From Lingula anatina (Eukaryota > Brachiopoda > Lingulata > Lingulida > Lingulidae): a stretch of 50,865 nt of DNA. The stretch is taken from assembly GCF_001039355.2 (NCBI RefSeq), contig NW_019775864.1, forward strand, positions 15,594-66,458. The letters run 5' to 3'. The translations under genes and the position numbers were made by a program. Each line of letters starts with the position of its first letter. The stretch's first letter is position 1. The notes under the pieces were generated by a model that saw only the letters and a program-made list of their open reading frames with translations, did not search any database and was not told the DNA's origin. Positions 37,217 through 50,687 of the stretch are shown one piece after another.

Positions 37217-40200
37217 TTTTTGCTATGGAGACATCAATACTTATTGCACAATTTATAATCCATTAAACTAAATTGGTTTTTGCAACATTTTCCCCTACAG
37301 ATTTTTTTGTTACAGAATTATTCCTCTGACATGTTTCTTTTTATCCCAATTATGTAAGATTAGTGTGCGCACCATGTGTAAGATACATGTGCGCACTTAA
37401 CATGTTTTACCCTCTTTAAATACAGTTTATTATTATTATTATTATTACAGGCGCTTGATAGCCAAAAACTATCACTCTGTCACAGAGCTTGCATTTCAAC
37501 CATACAAAGTGAGTTCCAGTGGCAAGGATCCACTGCCAATGAGTGTGTACCAAGCAGGCAGTGGTTTTATCCGTCAGAAGCCCATCACCGCTCCCACCAG
37601 CAGGGCAGTACAGAGTGTTTGTATTGACACCAGAATGTCGAATGCATCGGCAGATATTTTGCCAAGATATAAACCACTGCTGCACAAGATCCAGTCTAAA
37701 GATGCTGTGGAATTAGAAAATTCTGGCTATGTAAGTGTATGCAAGAGCATGAGTAATATATACGTGTGTCATTTTGTGAATATCCTGGCATAATATTTGG
37801 AATTATAGATTTATTTAAATTCAAATTTTATATGATGTTTTACTCGTGATATTTAATTTTTCATCATAATTCTTGTTTTTAGGGTCCAGGTTTTATGACA
37901 ACTGAAACTAAGGAGCGATTCAAAGGACAACCAAGTGAAAGAAGTAAGTACAATTTGCATGAGCTATAATTTATTTTAATAGTTAATCATTAACTTAATG
38001 GCACTGGGTCCACCAGACAAGCAGACAATATCCCCCACTGCTCTCACAATAACAGACACTGAAAAACAATATTCACGAGATCAAACAATGAACAAAAAGC
38101 ATTTTTATAATTAAAATAACCTTGTTATTTATGAAGATCAACTTCGATGACACATGCTTATTTGAAGATGTCACACTTAAATTTGCTGTTTAAATTTTTT
38201 TTCAGTGGACACAACAATGAAAACTCTTGGACCCAATGAAGAAACTGGATTCACACATGCTTACAATGTAGAGCCTGTCACCTACCACCCGGGATCCCCA
38301 TACAAGGGCGACAGACCAGTATGTGACATTTTTCCAGACTATTTTAGAATATTCTTGAAGCACTCTCTTCCCTCAACAAATAAGAATGATGAAGCTTCCT
38401 TGTCTATCTTTTTGCCCAAAGCAGATCTTGAAATAAAGATACATTTATTTTATGTAAAAGATATTTAGATAAGTGTATATTAGTCTTTTTTAATTAAATA
38501 AGTTATACTTTTTAAAATTTCATGTATAAAAAAACTTTGGGGCACTTGTAACCGAGATACCACTTTTTTTTCCAGGGATACATCACAGATAGACCTACTG
38601 GAAGAAGTATCATGAAGACACATTTCCAGCCTTCAGAATTTTTACATGTAAGTGATTCCATGAGATTATGTTTAGAATGTGAAAATGGTGCCATGTTCAA
38701 CTGAGCTACAAAAAAAAAAAGAGATTGTAAGACTGCAAAGTGTAATGAACAGAGTGAAAAAAAATTCTGTCCAATCGTTGCCAAAAGCATGTCAATTTGT
38801 TACGCTCTACCAGGGTGACAGATTGATTTTTCACAAATATTCACGGATGTGTCTCTAGACAAATATTCTATTTTTCCCTATATAATCTGCCCCCTGGTAA
38901 AGGGTATCAATTTGTACAGTTTCTATCATAAAGCCAATGACACTGTTGACTTGTTATATGTTTATGCTCGAGGATTATCAGTCTGTGGAACACTTATTGC
39001 AGGGAGGAGAGCCATTACCAACCATTCCTATTGGGTCTGAGCGGGGGACAGGTTTCACTGCCGGCACCAAAGCCAGACCAGTGTTTGTTAACAGGGTGAT
39101 GGGAGATGTGAGTTTTCAGAATGTTGTGTCAAATAAGAGCCCAGTTTCACCATGCCTTTCTTAAACTAGCAGTTGTCATAACTGGTTTATCTTTTAATTT
39201 TCATGAGCATTTGAAAAATTACAATGTCATCAAGATTTCTTTAGTCGCATGATAATTGATAAAGACAGCTTTATAAATAGTTACTGCTATCTTAAGATTT
39301 GACAACAAAACACAAAAGGTAGATTTTAAATGCTAAAGCTTATTTTGATCATTTTAGGCATATGACAAAGCCGATGACATGCCTCGTGCAAAACTGGAGA
39401 GAACTAAGAAACAAGATCCTACAGAATACATGAATATGACACACCCTAACAATTATACAAGGTAGGTTAGCTGCCCCTTGTTTCCCATCAATAGAACTGA
39501 ATATGCTTATCTGCATATATTTTGACTGGAATCAAGTACTCTTTCCCACATGTAAATTTTTTCAAGAATCACTCAGTAAACTGTGAATCTAAATTTTAAA
39601 AATATCTCAAATAAATTGAAAAAAAGATGTTTTTAATGAAATTTTTTCATATTTTTGAAGTTTGTTTGATATTTGTTTTCTCAGTCTTGCCAAAGATACA
39701 TTCCTTGGTCAACAACGTCCAGATAAAACGGAAGCTGATCGCCTGGAAACAACAGGAGTTGGTTTCAAGGAATTGACAGGGTTTAGTGAAAATAATGACA
39801 GATTTGTGCAAACATCTGATAATCCAAGGAGATTCATTACACATTATGCAACAAGGTATGAGCATATCTAATTACACCCAATCATGTTTAGAAATTTTAC
39901 CCAAAGAAAAACCTTTTATTTGTAAGGATTTTAAAAAATAATTTTTTTAATGTGACATTATTCTTCAAGTAAAATAAAAAAAAAAAAGAATAAAGCCAGA
40001 GAACATTCATGACCATTGTCTGTTTTTCTTTTCTTTCATTTGCTCAATGAGTTCACCATTTTTTTCCATTTTTTTCAGGTTTCCTGATCCTACCCCAGAG
40101 GACAAGGAAAGAGAGGGCCACTGCAGAGGTGGAGTGCATCTGCAAAAGTCTGATGGTTTTACAAAAAGCACAGCTGTACATTCATATGGCCCTGACATTA

Positions 40201-40542
40201 ATACTACTGCAACTCTTAGGTCATTACATCCTTATGTGGGAAGGTAAGCACATTTTTATTACATATGTGAAATAAAACTAAATATCTCAAAAAAGTTAAG
40301 GCAAATATTGTTATATGTTCAAATTGCGTGGTTATGTTTTTATAAGGGTACAGATGGAATACTTCTAAATACCTCTTAATGTGAAATGTAATGATACTTG
40401 CATATATAAGCTCCTACATTGCTTGGTATTGTAAATGATTGTTTTTATTTTAATCTTTTTCAGGAGTATTAGAGCACGGGACTCCTACTTTGATGATCAT
40501 ACCCATGACCTGAAGTTACACAGAAGTGTGACCGTTGCTTGA
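36885..40542 (+). CDS. PPP1R32: PPP1R32 / stabilizer of axonemal microtubules 4, complete
   Basis: Family members (also called SAXO4, C11orf66) are ciliary/flagellar proteins linked to axonemal microtubules and to protein phosphatase 1. Exons: 36885-37114, 37451-37730, 37883-37943, 38206-38318, 38576-38647, 39003-39107, 39358-39461, 39685-39855, 40079-40243, 40464-40542. All phases agree, giving 459 aa (human 425). Matches to the human protein run in order: KFYCTEHASNYG (human KFYATSYCTAYG), HTGTGYLSNFRPGV, DDVDNPA, GPGFMTTE, TGFTHAYN, and near the end LRSLHPYVGRSIRARDSYFD (human LRHLHPHVGRTLTSADPFYQ). The ATG at 36885 has a good context (ACCATGG) and matches the human start; an in-frame ATG at 36876 lies three codons earlier. 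Exon 1 is followed by a TTTA repeat whose frame stays open but is intron. Confidence 0.95.
37128..37215. repeat. (TTTA)n microsatellite
   Basis: Starts 13 bases after the exon 1 donor of PPP1R32. It keeps a reading frame open for about 50 codons, which explains a misleading long open frame across the splice site. Confidence 0.95.
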
Positions 40543-41121
40543 AATAAGGATTTATTAGCATAATATTTTTTCACTTTGTCCGTGGATCCTGTTGAAGGAA
40601 TCTGGTCATGTAAACAGTCAAATTCTCTTAAGAAATCATTGAACAGATGGACAAACTTGAAAACCTTTCAATGAACAATTTTTATATTATGTGGCTCGTG
40701 TTAGAATTTTCGTAAATGCCATTGGAAAGTGACACTTAAAGTGTTTGTGATAATTTTTTAAATTGCTAGTGTAGATGTTTTTTCAAGCTTGCCAAGAAAG
40801 AGGAGAGAACTTTTCCCACCTATCACTCGTTTTCATTTCATCGTCATAAAACAAACATCATTTCATTTGTACTTTTGAATATCTAACATAATGTTTCCTT
40901 TAATCAATGTGATAATAATTTGCAGTATGGATGCTTTTGTTTCAATTTTATCCCCATTTCTTGTGCAGTACTACTTAGAGTTGCTCAAATGCTCACATGA
41001 TGTACGACTGGCATTTACACATTTTCCATAATGAAATCTATTTCAATAATTTTTAATGTAAATAATTATGTGATAAAGTGACTTTTGACAGCTGTGGTCA
41101 AAATATATATACATGCTGCTG

Positions 41122-41127
41122 AATAAA
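41122..41127 (+). terminator. Candidate PPP1R32 poly(A) signal
   Basis: AATAAA 580 bases after the stop, followed by a T-rich stretch with TTTTGTTGTCC. A further AATAAA occurs near 41178. Confidence 0.5.
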
Positions 41128-41129
41128 CT

Positions 41130-42968
41130 ATTTTTTCTTATATTTTGTTGTCCAAAAGGGATACTTTTCTTTAATTGAATAAAATATTGGTGTAATGACT
41201 TACAATTATTATAATAATCCAGAGGATATTAAAGGAAAACAAAATTGGTCATTATATTTAAAACCCAGTATAAAATGCTGTTTATTTTCTGCAAATTGGG
41301 TGCATTTCTCTCACACAGGGCAGTTCAGTTCAAACTGGTGCTTTGAAAGCAAAAATACTTATAATTACATGCACAACAATTCAGCAAAATGTTACCATAA
41401 TCACACACTTGTCACTTTTGAATGAGACAATTTTACAAAGATCTTTTCAATATAAACCTATACTTTGGCAAACATTTTCAGTCATTTTGATGCAATTTCT
41501 TTTTTGGTAACATTTACACTGAAATAAAGGCAATATGCAACCATCAACTAATAGCATACAACATCAAGGCTATCACAGAGACATGACAATTTCTACATGA
41601 AACATATTCACTTGCTAAGTTTACACTTAAAAATTTAATCAGCTGTCACCCCCCCCCCCCCCCCCAATTCCTCCCTTCATAATTACTACAAACGTGATAT
41701 TCCAGACAGTTTAATGCTAGAATTTTAATTTGAAATTGAAATATGAAATTTGGTTAACCCACACTTTTGTCTTATAAAAACCTTATTTCAACATTTGCTT
41801 CTTATAAACACTCCATATCAAAAGTAACATTCTTTTTAGAACCAGAAATACTAATACTCCAACAAAGGACACTATATAAACTAGGCCAACATGTGCCCAT
41901 CAAAATCTTCTAAATGTAAGTATAATGTTGCACAATGGAATGTTTTCTTGTTGCATTATTAACACAAACTGTACTGCAGCAAGCTTCTGCAACAGCAAGC
42001 AATAGAAACCTGCAATTCAGATGCAAAATATTTTCAAAATCTTTCACATTTGCTGAAAGAAAGTAAAAATTAGGTAAATATGTACATATATAACCATGAG
42101 GAAAAAACAGCGACACAATATGTGTTAACATTTTCTATAAACATCATGTGGGTTATTTAAAAACAAAATGAACTATTTACTGTAAAAATATCATTCTAAC
42201 AACAGTACAATCACAGCAGTCCTATTTCATTTCTTAACAAAAAGGATGCCGTTTCCTGTGCAGATACTTCCTTTTTTCCCCCATTCGATACAAAATACTA
42301 TTGCATTCATAAAATGGCACACAATACATAAAGATATATCAGCTTCATGAGCAAGTACACCTAAACACAACCTCAGCATACCAGTATTAAGACAAAGAAA
42401 AGTAATCAGGCAAATGTATTGCAAAATTTTTTCATTTAATATTTGCATATTAAGCATTCCTCAACAATTAATATATACATCATATCAGTCAAATTTTGTT
42501 TTGGCAAGTATTACTGGAAGATATCAGTAGTAAAAAGCTGTCACAACAACATAAAAGCACGTAGAAGAACTAACAATAAATATACAAAAAAATTCCCCAC
42601 TGATGACATACTAGGTATCACAACTTAAAAACTACCACCCAGAATAAAATCTTCCAGTGGGTATACTGCTGGCAATTAAAACGTATCCCAAACTTGCCTT
42701 CTTTCTCCTGGCATTGCAGACAGGACGATAACAATAAAAGATAAACAAAACATACATGTATGATATGTATAAAGAATTGGTTTCTATCAAAATCAAACTA
42801 AGCTTTAAGCAAATACAATTTGGTGGTACGTCAATTTGGGAACAGCATGGTTTTTATGTAAAATATTTTCTCTCACGTTTTAAACAAATGTACAATGAGA
42901 AACAACTATCCAAATTGGAAGTAATTTGAAGCATGTTTCATTTCAGATGTGCTCTGAGTATACTCATA
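41130..42968 (-). other. DAGLA 3'UTR / convergent intergenic space
   Basis: No coding signal on either strand. PPP1R32 and DAGLA end tail-to-tail here. On the minus strand AATAAA at 41281-41286 is a possible DAGLA poly(A) signal, which would give a 1.7-kb 3'UTR ending near the PPP1R32 transcript end. A poly-C run lies at 41649-41665. Confidence 0.4.
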
Positions 42969-45900
42969 TTAGAAAGTGCTATCTTTTTCACTTGAGACTT
43001 CAAATACCTCATCCAACTCTTCGTGAGGGGAGGGCAGAAGTTTCAATTGGTCATCCGACTTTTTATTACTTTCCGATTTTGACAATACAGTTTGCATTGC
43101 CGGTGAACTAAAATGTCTCTGCCGCATCAGCTTAGTGGGAGTGTCCTCACTGTCTTTGTCCTCAAAGACAGGTTCAGTGTCCTCCATTTCTTTAATATCT
43201 TCAATATCTTTGGTTCTGTGTATCTGGTCTGGTTTATACACAGCATGGTCCAAGTGGGTGTCAGATTCCGAGTGCTGAAATGGTGCCTGGTAACCCCCAT
43301 GAGGGTAGCCACGCCCCCCTTGAGAATAGTGGCCTGTCACATCATTATATAACTGCTGGTTGCCATGGGTGGGGGAATGGGGGACATACCCATTCTGGGT
43401 ACAATCTCCTTCACTTATAGCCTGACGCGCACTTGAACTGCTCTCAGCAAACGTAAGTTTATACGAGTCTGTGCACTCTGCCTTTTTCAATTTCTCTCCA
43501 ATTATCTGACTTCTGGTATTGAAGTCGGACAGTTTACTGCTGCCATCACCTTCAGCATTACTGTCAACAACGTCAGCATCAGGATTCTCATCCTGATCAA
43601 GATTCAATTGCTTGGGGTGAGATTCAACTTGTGCTGTAGTGGTGATTGTGTTTCTATACGGCGTAGACTGTGCAACAGGAGGCTGGGCAGTCCAGTTCAG
43701 AATATCAGACAAAGTGCTGTCATTCCCTCCATCCTGCACAGTGCTGTGTAATGGAGTAGGTGGTGGCGCCACACTGCCGTCCCCTCCTTTAGATTTATGG
43801 TGACTGGGGGAGGCAGCAATGGGGTCCATTTTGTCGAACCCTTCAGAAAGTTTCAAAAAACCACCGAGATACTTCCTAGACCCACTGCTACTGGAGCCCA
43901 CACTGGAGGTATCGGAGAGGCTTTCAGGAGTAGCAATGGGTGCTGGCTCCACATCCACCATCACAGGCTGCCTCCCACTTCTGAAGGGATACGTTCTAGA
44001 CCTGTTTAAACTTCTGGTAGGGGAACTGCCTAATTCATCAGTCAAAAATAACTGGGTCTGTGTGGCTGTCTTCTCCCCTGGCTTGACTACCACTCCAGTA
44101 GGGTTGGTGTCATCTAGTTTATCTGGGGTGGAGACGGCTGCCTCTAGAGGAGATGTATACTCCCAGCTCAGACTGGAATGTCTACTGGGGTTGGGAACAT
44201 CAGGCTCCTCAGGAAAACTGCCAGTGTAGCTGGACTCCAGACACAGGCTGAAACAAGAGCAAAGAGACTGTAACAGGAATCAGACTTTTTGACTACCTTA
44301 AAGTCATAATCCTTTGATAGTAGGAAAAGTCTCATTAGTGTTGTAAGCACCAACACCACCCTAATAGTCTAAAATCCGAAGTTAGTCAGAAAATCTCATT
44401 ATTGTTGAAAGCACCAACTAAAAAGTTGAGCATCTGCCAAAAGTAGGAAAAATATCATCCCTGCTGTAATTGTATAACTCTTTGTCTAATATCCATTAAT
44501 CTTTGCTTCTCAGGAATTTTCTCTTATTCAGAGAAAAAGTCAGGAAATATGGAGTCCTAGCGGCCCTCTGCATTGATCTCATGAATGATATTTTTGGCTC
44601 CCAAAAAGTCTGAAATCTGCTCATCAGAGGCCTCGTTTTTTTTCCCTTGGCAAAAAATCTACGCATTCAAAGTAAAGATTATAATTTGCAGGTTATTTGT
44701 TTTATCTTAATTCAACTGATGCAAATTCAAAGTGACAATCATCTATCAAATGAAACATCTATGAGATAAAATCTACTATTCTGACACCCCTGTGAGCTTT
44801 TTTCTTAACAGAACCTAATTTAAACTTGTTTTCTTGGCATAATATAATACAAAGTAAATCCTAAAATTGGTAGTTTCTTACTTGTCAGGCCTAGGAGCTC
44901 TCATCTCCATAGTATCCGTAGTATCTGATGTCAGGAGAGCTCTCCTCTCGTGTTCTGGAAGTCTACGACTTGGTTTACTTGGTCCAACATTCACAAGCAC
45001 CTAGGATTCAAAACCATTAAGTTTCAAATGTTAAATCACTGCACCAAAATATGAAAAAAGCATAATTATTATATATAATTATTCATGGTTTATGAGAAGA
45101 AACCAACCAAATTGCAATGAAATAGACTTGGTTTATTAACAGCATGTAACATGAATCATCAATAATAATGCTTTGGTCAACTTTGTGAAGCCCCTCTAGC
45201 ATTTATTAAATGAAGACCTGCTTGCCCGCAGAGGTCGATTTTTATCCTTTTAGTGTATATAGTATAAAACAATACTCTTGAATCAAATAAACATTATCTA
45301 GCAAAACCTTTGTATCCATAAAATCAATCAAAGTTTATCTATAACAAATTTTTCTACTTTTATTTCATCTTATTAAACTATCTTCAGCAGTTGGTTATTA
45401 TCTAATAAGCTGCCCTTTGCCTTAGCACCAGTACCTTATTCAGGGCTTCCATGACCCTCTCTGGCATGTGGTCTGTCATCATTCTAGGGGAAACTAAAAT
45501 CTCATGGAAGTCATTGTTGTCCGCCCATATGGCTTGGTATACTGGCTCTCTGGAACCACACACCGGTCTGCAACATAGCATTTAAAACAGGGAATCAACT
45601 TGTTCTTCATCTTCAAAAGAAGCTTAAGTGACACAAAAGCAGTTTCAATTTTCAAAATGCAATGTTGTGATAACAATACACATGTAGAAACCTTAATCTG
45701 AAGCCACTGTCCTTCAGGTAGAATAAAAATAAGACTTGTGATAAAAAAAATTACTAGTAGTGCAAAAACAATGAATTGCATTACATTGAAAGCATTCAAA
45801 CCTTAAAGTCATGTTGAAGTCATGGGGCTATTTGAACAGAGGATCTTACAGTAAAGAAATCACACTTTGTCCTTACCCATCTGATTTTGGGTGAGCTCTA

Positions 45901-48900
45901 ACAATATGTATGATTCTACCAGGAGGGTATAGGGGCTGACTGGGTGGCTGACTGATTTGGTCAATAGACGAGTGATTAGCGGAGTCTGAAGTTCTCGGGG
46001 TCCGTGAACCCCTGTTGAGTTCTTCTTGGAAGTCATAAAAATAACTCTCCATATCAGTAGGGCAGCAGCGACACATGCCTCCTGTGATGATCCTCCACTG
46101 GAAGTACAGAGAAGGTTTTTACAGATATTAAGAATGACTTTCTATTTAAACAAATGCCCCCTCTCTTAACATTATAGAGAAGATAGGTATTTTTTGCCTT
46201 ATATTTTTTTACATAAGTTGACAAGACATACCCAGGGTATTCAATAGAAATTATTCTTGCATCGAAAGTTAAAATAATTTGCATGAAACAATGTAAACTT
46301 TTATTGACATATGAGTTTATACTCATGTCACTACCAGTACCTACCTTAGAACTTCTACTCCTTTTGATGATGTTGATTAAGTTTGCACGGACTGTTTCTA
46401 ACTGAGGAAGCCCAAGTCTGGAAAATAGAACATTTTTATTAACATAATTATATATATTAACATCTTAATTCAGAGTATTCATTATTTCATTCTTTTTTTC
46501 TAAAACTGAATAAAAAATTCTGAGATCATATATTAAATATATATCATTTTAAGCACATTCAATTAGTTCACCGCACATTTATTACCTTGTGATAATATCT
46601 TTGCCAACAACCACTGAAGTAACATAAGATTTGGACTCCTCCATTGCAGCTTTGCTGAAATATAAAAAGGAATATAAGACCTTTACCTGTAAATCTCACA
46701 AAGTCTGACTGCATAACTGCTTTTAAAAACCATTTTTATTGGTCAAAACTTGAAAATTTAGTGCAGATTTCAATGGATGAAAATAAGTGTCACACAGATC
46801 GCAAACTATGTATAGTATGGTTCAGAACTACTCTGACAACCCAGTGAAGTAAAAGGAATAAGCATGATAATAAAACTACAATTTAATGTTTCTTATGAAG
46901 AAGCTAAGACTAATACACAATATTTAAAAAATAAACAATACTCTGCCCATATCCTATATGAATCTTATTCATTTCTCATCAAAAATTTTTTTTCTATTTT
47001 ACCTCAGCAACCCCCCAGGTGGAGAGTAGGCATAGCAATGCAGAGTTGGATATTCCTTCTGGAGTAACATGGCCAGGATAGCAGCTGTCCCTGCACCTAG
47101 GGAGTGACCAACTACCACCACACCATAGGCCTGGCCACTTGGGTCCTCCTGGGAGATTGAAATATTTAAAAAAAAATTTGAGATATATTTTACCACTCAG
47201 ATAACATTTTGGCTTGCTTATAGTACCAAAAACATATAAGTGAGGCTTGAAATAGATTAATATTTTATGAAAGCTTTATAGCAAAAAGATGTTGTTTTTT
47301 TATGAGGAAGCTTACTACATAAAAGCTAAACTTCAATTGGCTCAAAATAGAATAATTGAGTCAAATTTTTCTGGTGAATGTCAAAGAATATTTAGTACTT
47401 AAATTTCATTTTCTTAGCTATAATTGATCAGTTAAAGTCTTTGTTGAAATAATTCTACTTTGAGTTGAATAATAACTCAAGCAATAAATTAAAGTACATG
47501 ACATAATCCGACTGCTTATACAACACAAAATAAAGTTACCACTCTTCAGTCTTTTATTTGTAAATTTTCAAAAGGTTTATGGCAAAAAAGCTGTACGTTC
47601 AGTGACTAAAATGATTAACAACTGAACAAACAAATGGTTTTCCCTGTACTCACTGCCTGACACCTGCTCTGTGCCTGTTGTATCAGTCTTCCCTCCTTCA
47701 GTTTACTCTGGACATACTTGGCAGCCATCACTATGCCCTGGCAATAATATAATTTTTTTTAATATGTGAGGATGATTTTGGTTTAAAGTTATTCAAAAAC
47801 TTGCATCCACTTCAACCTTCGCAAAAACATCTCAGAATGACAATGCCCTTTCGATTGTTATTACTGTCTTTGCTATCTGTTAATGATTGTTACAACAATA
47901 AACAAATCACCATTACAAATCAAGGTCTCTGTGCTTTTCTTCAAGAATAGAAAACAACAGCCTGCAAGCCACTGCCAAGAACTGATCAGCTGGACTTGTG
48001 AACCACACAGTTAACATTGCATCTATATGGTAAATATTGGCATGTTTGATAACAAGTTCAGGGAACTCAAAAGTGCTTTTGCTTTTTATCCAGAGAGAAA
48101 ATAAAAGATCTCACCTTATGCCCAAGCCAGTCTTCTCTTGGTGGAACAACAGGGAGAGGTTCCACGTCGGCAGACAAATCTGTGAGGACATCTTCAAATG
48201 ATAAAGTCCCCCTGATTGCTATCACTATCTTCTTGTACTTCTGATCAATTGCCACATAAAAGGGGGTCTCATCAATCTAAGCAGAGAGAAAAATAGATTT
48301 ATACATTTCATGCAGATTTAAAACCTTTTTCTGCAAGAATTCCAAAGCAAATGGTTCCAAATGAGTGCAAAAAAGTCTGTGTCAGTGATGAGGTCGTAGT
48401 GAGAGGAAAAATATATGAAATATGATATCAGTTGACACAAATATAACATAAAAAATCTACGAACTTGTTTGAAGCTGTCACGTAACACACCTTACTGCCT
48501 TAAAGCACAATAACAGCAGCAACAAGTTTACTATCCTAATTCTAATACTTGTACAGATTAATGGAAAACACCCACCTGATTGTGCCATGTAACGTAGACC
48601 AAGTCTGCCTCCCTGCACCCAGATCTTTTCAGTAGAGCGGCATAATGGCAGCTACAACAGTTGTCTCCAATCAATGTGGTCTTCAGTCCAAGACTGGTTT
48701 CACAACAGCAACAACATTTGCACCTGAAATGATAACAGTACATAAACTTCAATATATCATCCAAGCAAGATAAATGTTGCTTGAGAGCTTACTGCATACA
48801 TTGTTACATTGAGTGTTTCAGTTTTTATGCTCAAAATTGAATATAATTACAATGAAATCCTAATTTCCATGTTGAATAATCTAGCAATTTTTTTAAATTA

Positions 48901-50356
48901 AGCACTGGTTTTCTATTTATCCTCAAAAAGACCCGAAGATATATCTTTCAAGGTTTTGAAAGCTCTTTAATTTGAAACCTCCTGAACTGGATTACAATCT
49001 GCAACTTAAGAACCCTCTCATCAGAACTTATCAAAAGCATTGACAAATCTAATTATTGTGACTGTAATGCCAATTGTTAGCTAAAATACTGATTATATCA
49101 CAATGAAAGTTAGACTTTTTCTCTTTTCTAATTTTTCTCTTGTTAATTCAAACCCTGTATATTTGTATGCATGTGTGTTTGTTACCATTCATTTAGATAA
49201 ACTTACATCAATTTAGGAAAAAGACTACAGCACCCTGTACACGGATTAACATATATGTAAAATGGCCAACCATAGGCTCCCGCTGCATATCTCATAAAAT
49301 GAGCAGTCTTTTTATAGTCTGCTAGAACTGCTGGTGAGGTAAGACGTAAAAATCTTGTGTTGGGACACACTGGGACTCCAGACAGAAACTGGTATATGTC
49401 ATTGGTTCCCTGAAAATAGAATCTGAAAATTCAATACAACTTCCTGACTATGGCAGTTTATTCAGATTATGTGAGTCTAGCGCATACAATATTGATCAAA
49501 TTTTGAAATAATTAATCTTTGACAGAAAGGAGAAATATCCATGCATAAGAAAAGTAAACTCTGCCACCCATGATGAAGGGTTTATACACAGGGGACATCC
49601 AGGTATGATGATTAATCATGTAATACCTCATGTCTGGCAATTTGGGCTGGCTGCTCACGACCTATTTGAGAAAGTCTCAAAGGAATTTGGGCAAATGGGA
49701 AAAGGCTAGCAAATTCTTCTGTATCAAATAATTGCAGAAACTTCCAACACCTTGATGGTTAGAATAATTCACACAGAAACGTTTTGATAGTATTATTGAT
49801 TTAGAATTAATACCTTTGATGCAGTGATGGCCATTCGTTTCTTCTGATACTGTCGAAGTAGCACTAGCCCAGCCACTACATCTGAAGGGACAACATCCAA
49901 TTCTCCAAAGTACTGGGTGAACAGATCAGCTATTTCTGCAAAAGTGGTGGTCTGAAAAACAAATGGAGAATGGCCCTTAGTCTTCATTATGCTATGCAGA
50001 ACACTAATTTGGGTTGCAATTAAACATGAAATAATCATATCATTTTTAATTGATTACAAAGATGTCATTCCCTGCAAATAGAGTTTTGCCCTTACTGTTT
50101 TAAAATAAACTCAACATCACATGGATTCTTGCACATTTTCTAGCCGCGTATGATGTCACACCCTCACTTAAGCCAGATGATTTCCACTGCAATATTTTTT
50201 TCACACTTGACACCTGCTAAGCTAATGGGATGATCACCATTGTTTCATTGGACAGACTAGGCCTGACTTACCCGTCTTCTGTCAGCTGAGCCCACACAAC
50301 AGCACCACCATCTAAAACGCCTTTCCCAACGCTTTCTATAACTAAGGACTTGCTTA
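42969..50356 (-). CDS. DAGLA: Diacylglycerol lipase alpha, lacking N-terminal membrane exons
   Basis: sn-1-specific lipase that converts diacylglycerol to 2-arachidonoylglycerol at the plasma membrane. Exons in transcription order: 50272-50356, 49814-49951, 49207-49409, 48576-48723, 48115-48276, 47654-47737, 47003-47148, 46586-46654, 46345-46417, 45877-46097, 45435-45567, 44882-45000, 42969-44247. Phases agree; 952 aa in the window. The four-TM N-terminus (about 200 aa in human) lies beyond 50865. Seen: FAEIADLFTQYF, VPSDVVAGLVLL; a Cys-rich insert (CKCCCCCE, CCSCH); FYVAIDQKYKKIVIAIRGTL; nucleophile elbow VVVGHSLGAGTAAIL with the catalytic Ser; YSPPGGLL; VVVGKDIITRLGLPQ with the expected catalytic Asp; and YPPGRIIHIVRAHP with the expected catalytic His. 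The regulatory-loop region is CRCCPTDMESYFYDF to SQPPSQ. A Ser-rich tail of about 460 aa follows. GAGTAAIL, YSPPGGLL and the long tail favour alpha over beta. Confidence 0.95.
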
Positions 50357-50600
50357 CTGAAATTCAATTAGAAGTCATGAGGCTGGAATGATACTATATG
50401 CATAATGCATATCAAGAATCACTATCCTTTCTAAGCCATACAAAGTGAGTATTTATCATATCATCCCCATCTTTCTGAAATAAATCAATGAGGTATACCA
50501 GCCCGCTTGGCGCCAGGTGTCGCTAGTGTGAATTCAGTCCTTCCACAGTCGCCATGTTGGATATCATATACGTTGGACTGTGGCACTGGCCTTAATAAAC

Positions 50601-50687
50601 ATGCCTCAGTATTGTTGTGTACCTGAATGTCAAAGTCGGCAAGGTGGGCATAATTTTCCTGAGGATTCAGGGCTTCGTTTGAAGTGA
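50601..50687 (+). pseudogene. THAP-type zinc finger start, interrupted
   Basis: ATG at 50601 begins MPQYCCVPECQSRQGGHNFP, then EDSGLRLK and a TGA. THAP domains begin with a short M-P-x-x-C-x-V-P-x-C module followed by F-P and L-R-x-x-W. Here the TGA stands where the conserved Trp is expected, and I see no downstream C-x2-H. It is probably a decayed THAP gene or P-element-like copy in the opposite orientation to DAGLA, though a spliced gene continuing past the window cannot be excluded. Confidence 0.45.

Noticed and set aside
37115-37271. Continuation of the PPP1R32 exon 1 frame into a Phe/Tyr/Leu/Ile-rich stretch
   Set aside because: It reads through the GTATGT donor into a (TTTA)n repeat; the spliced model restores the family sequence in phase.
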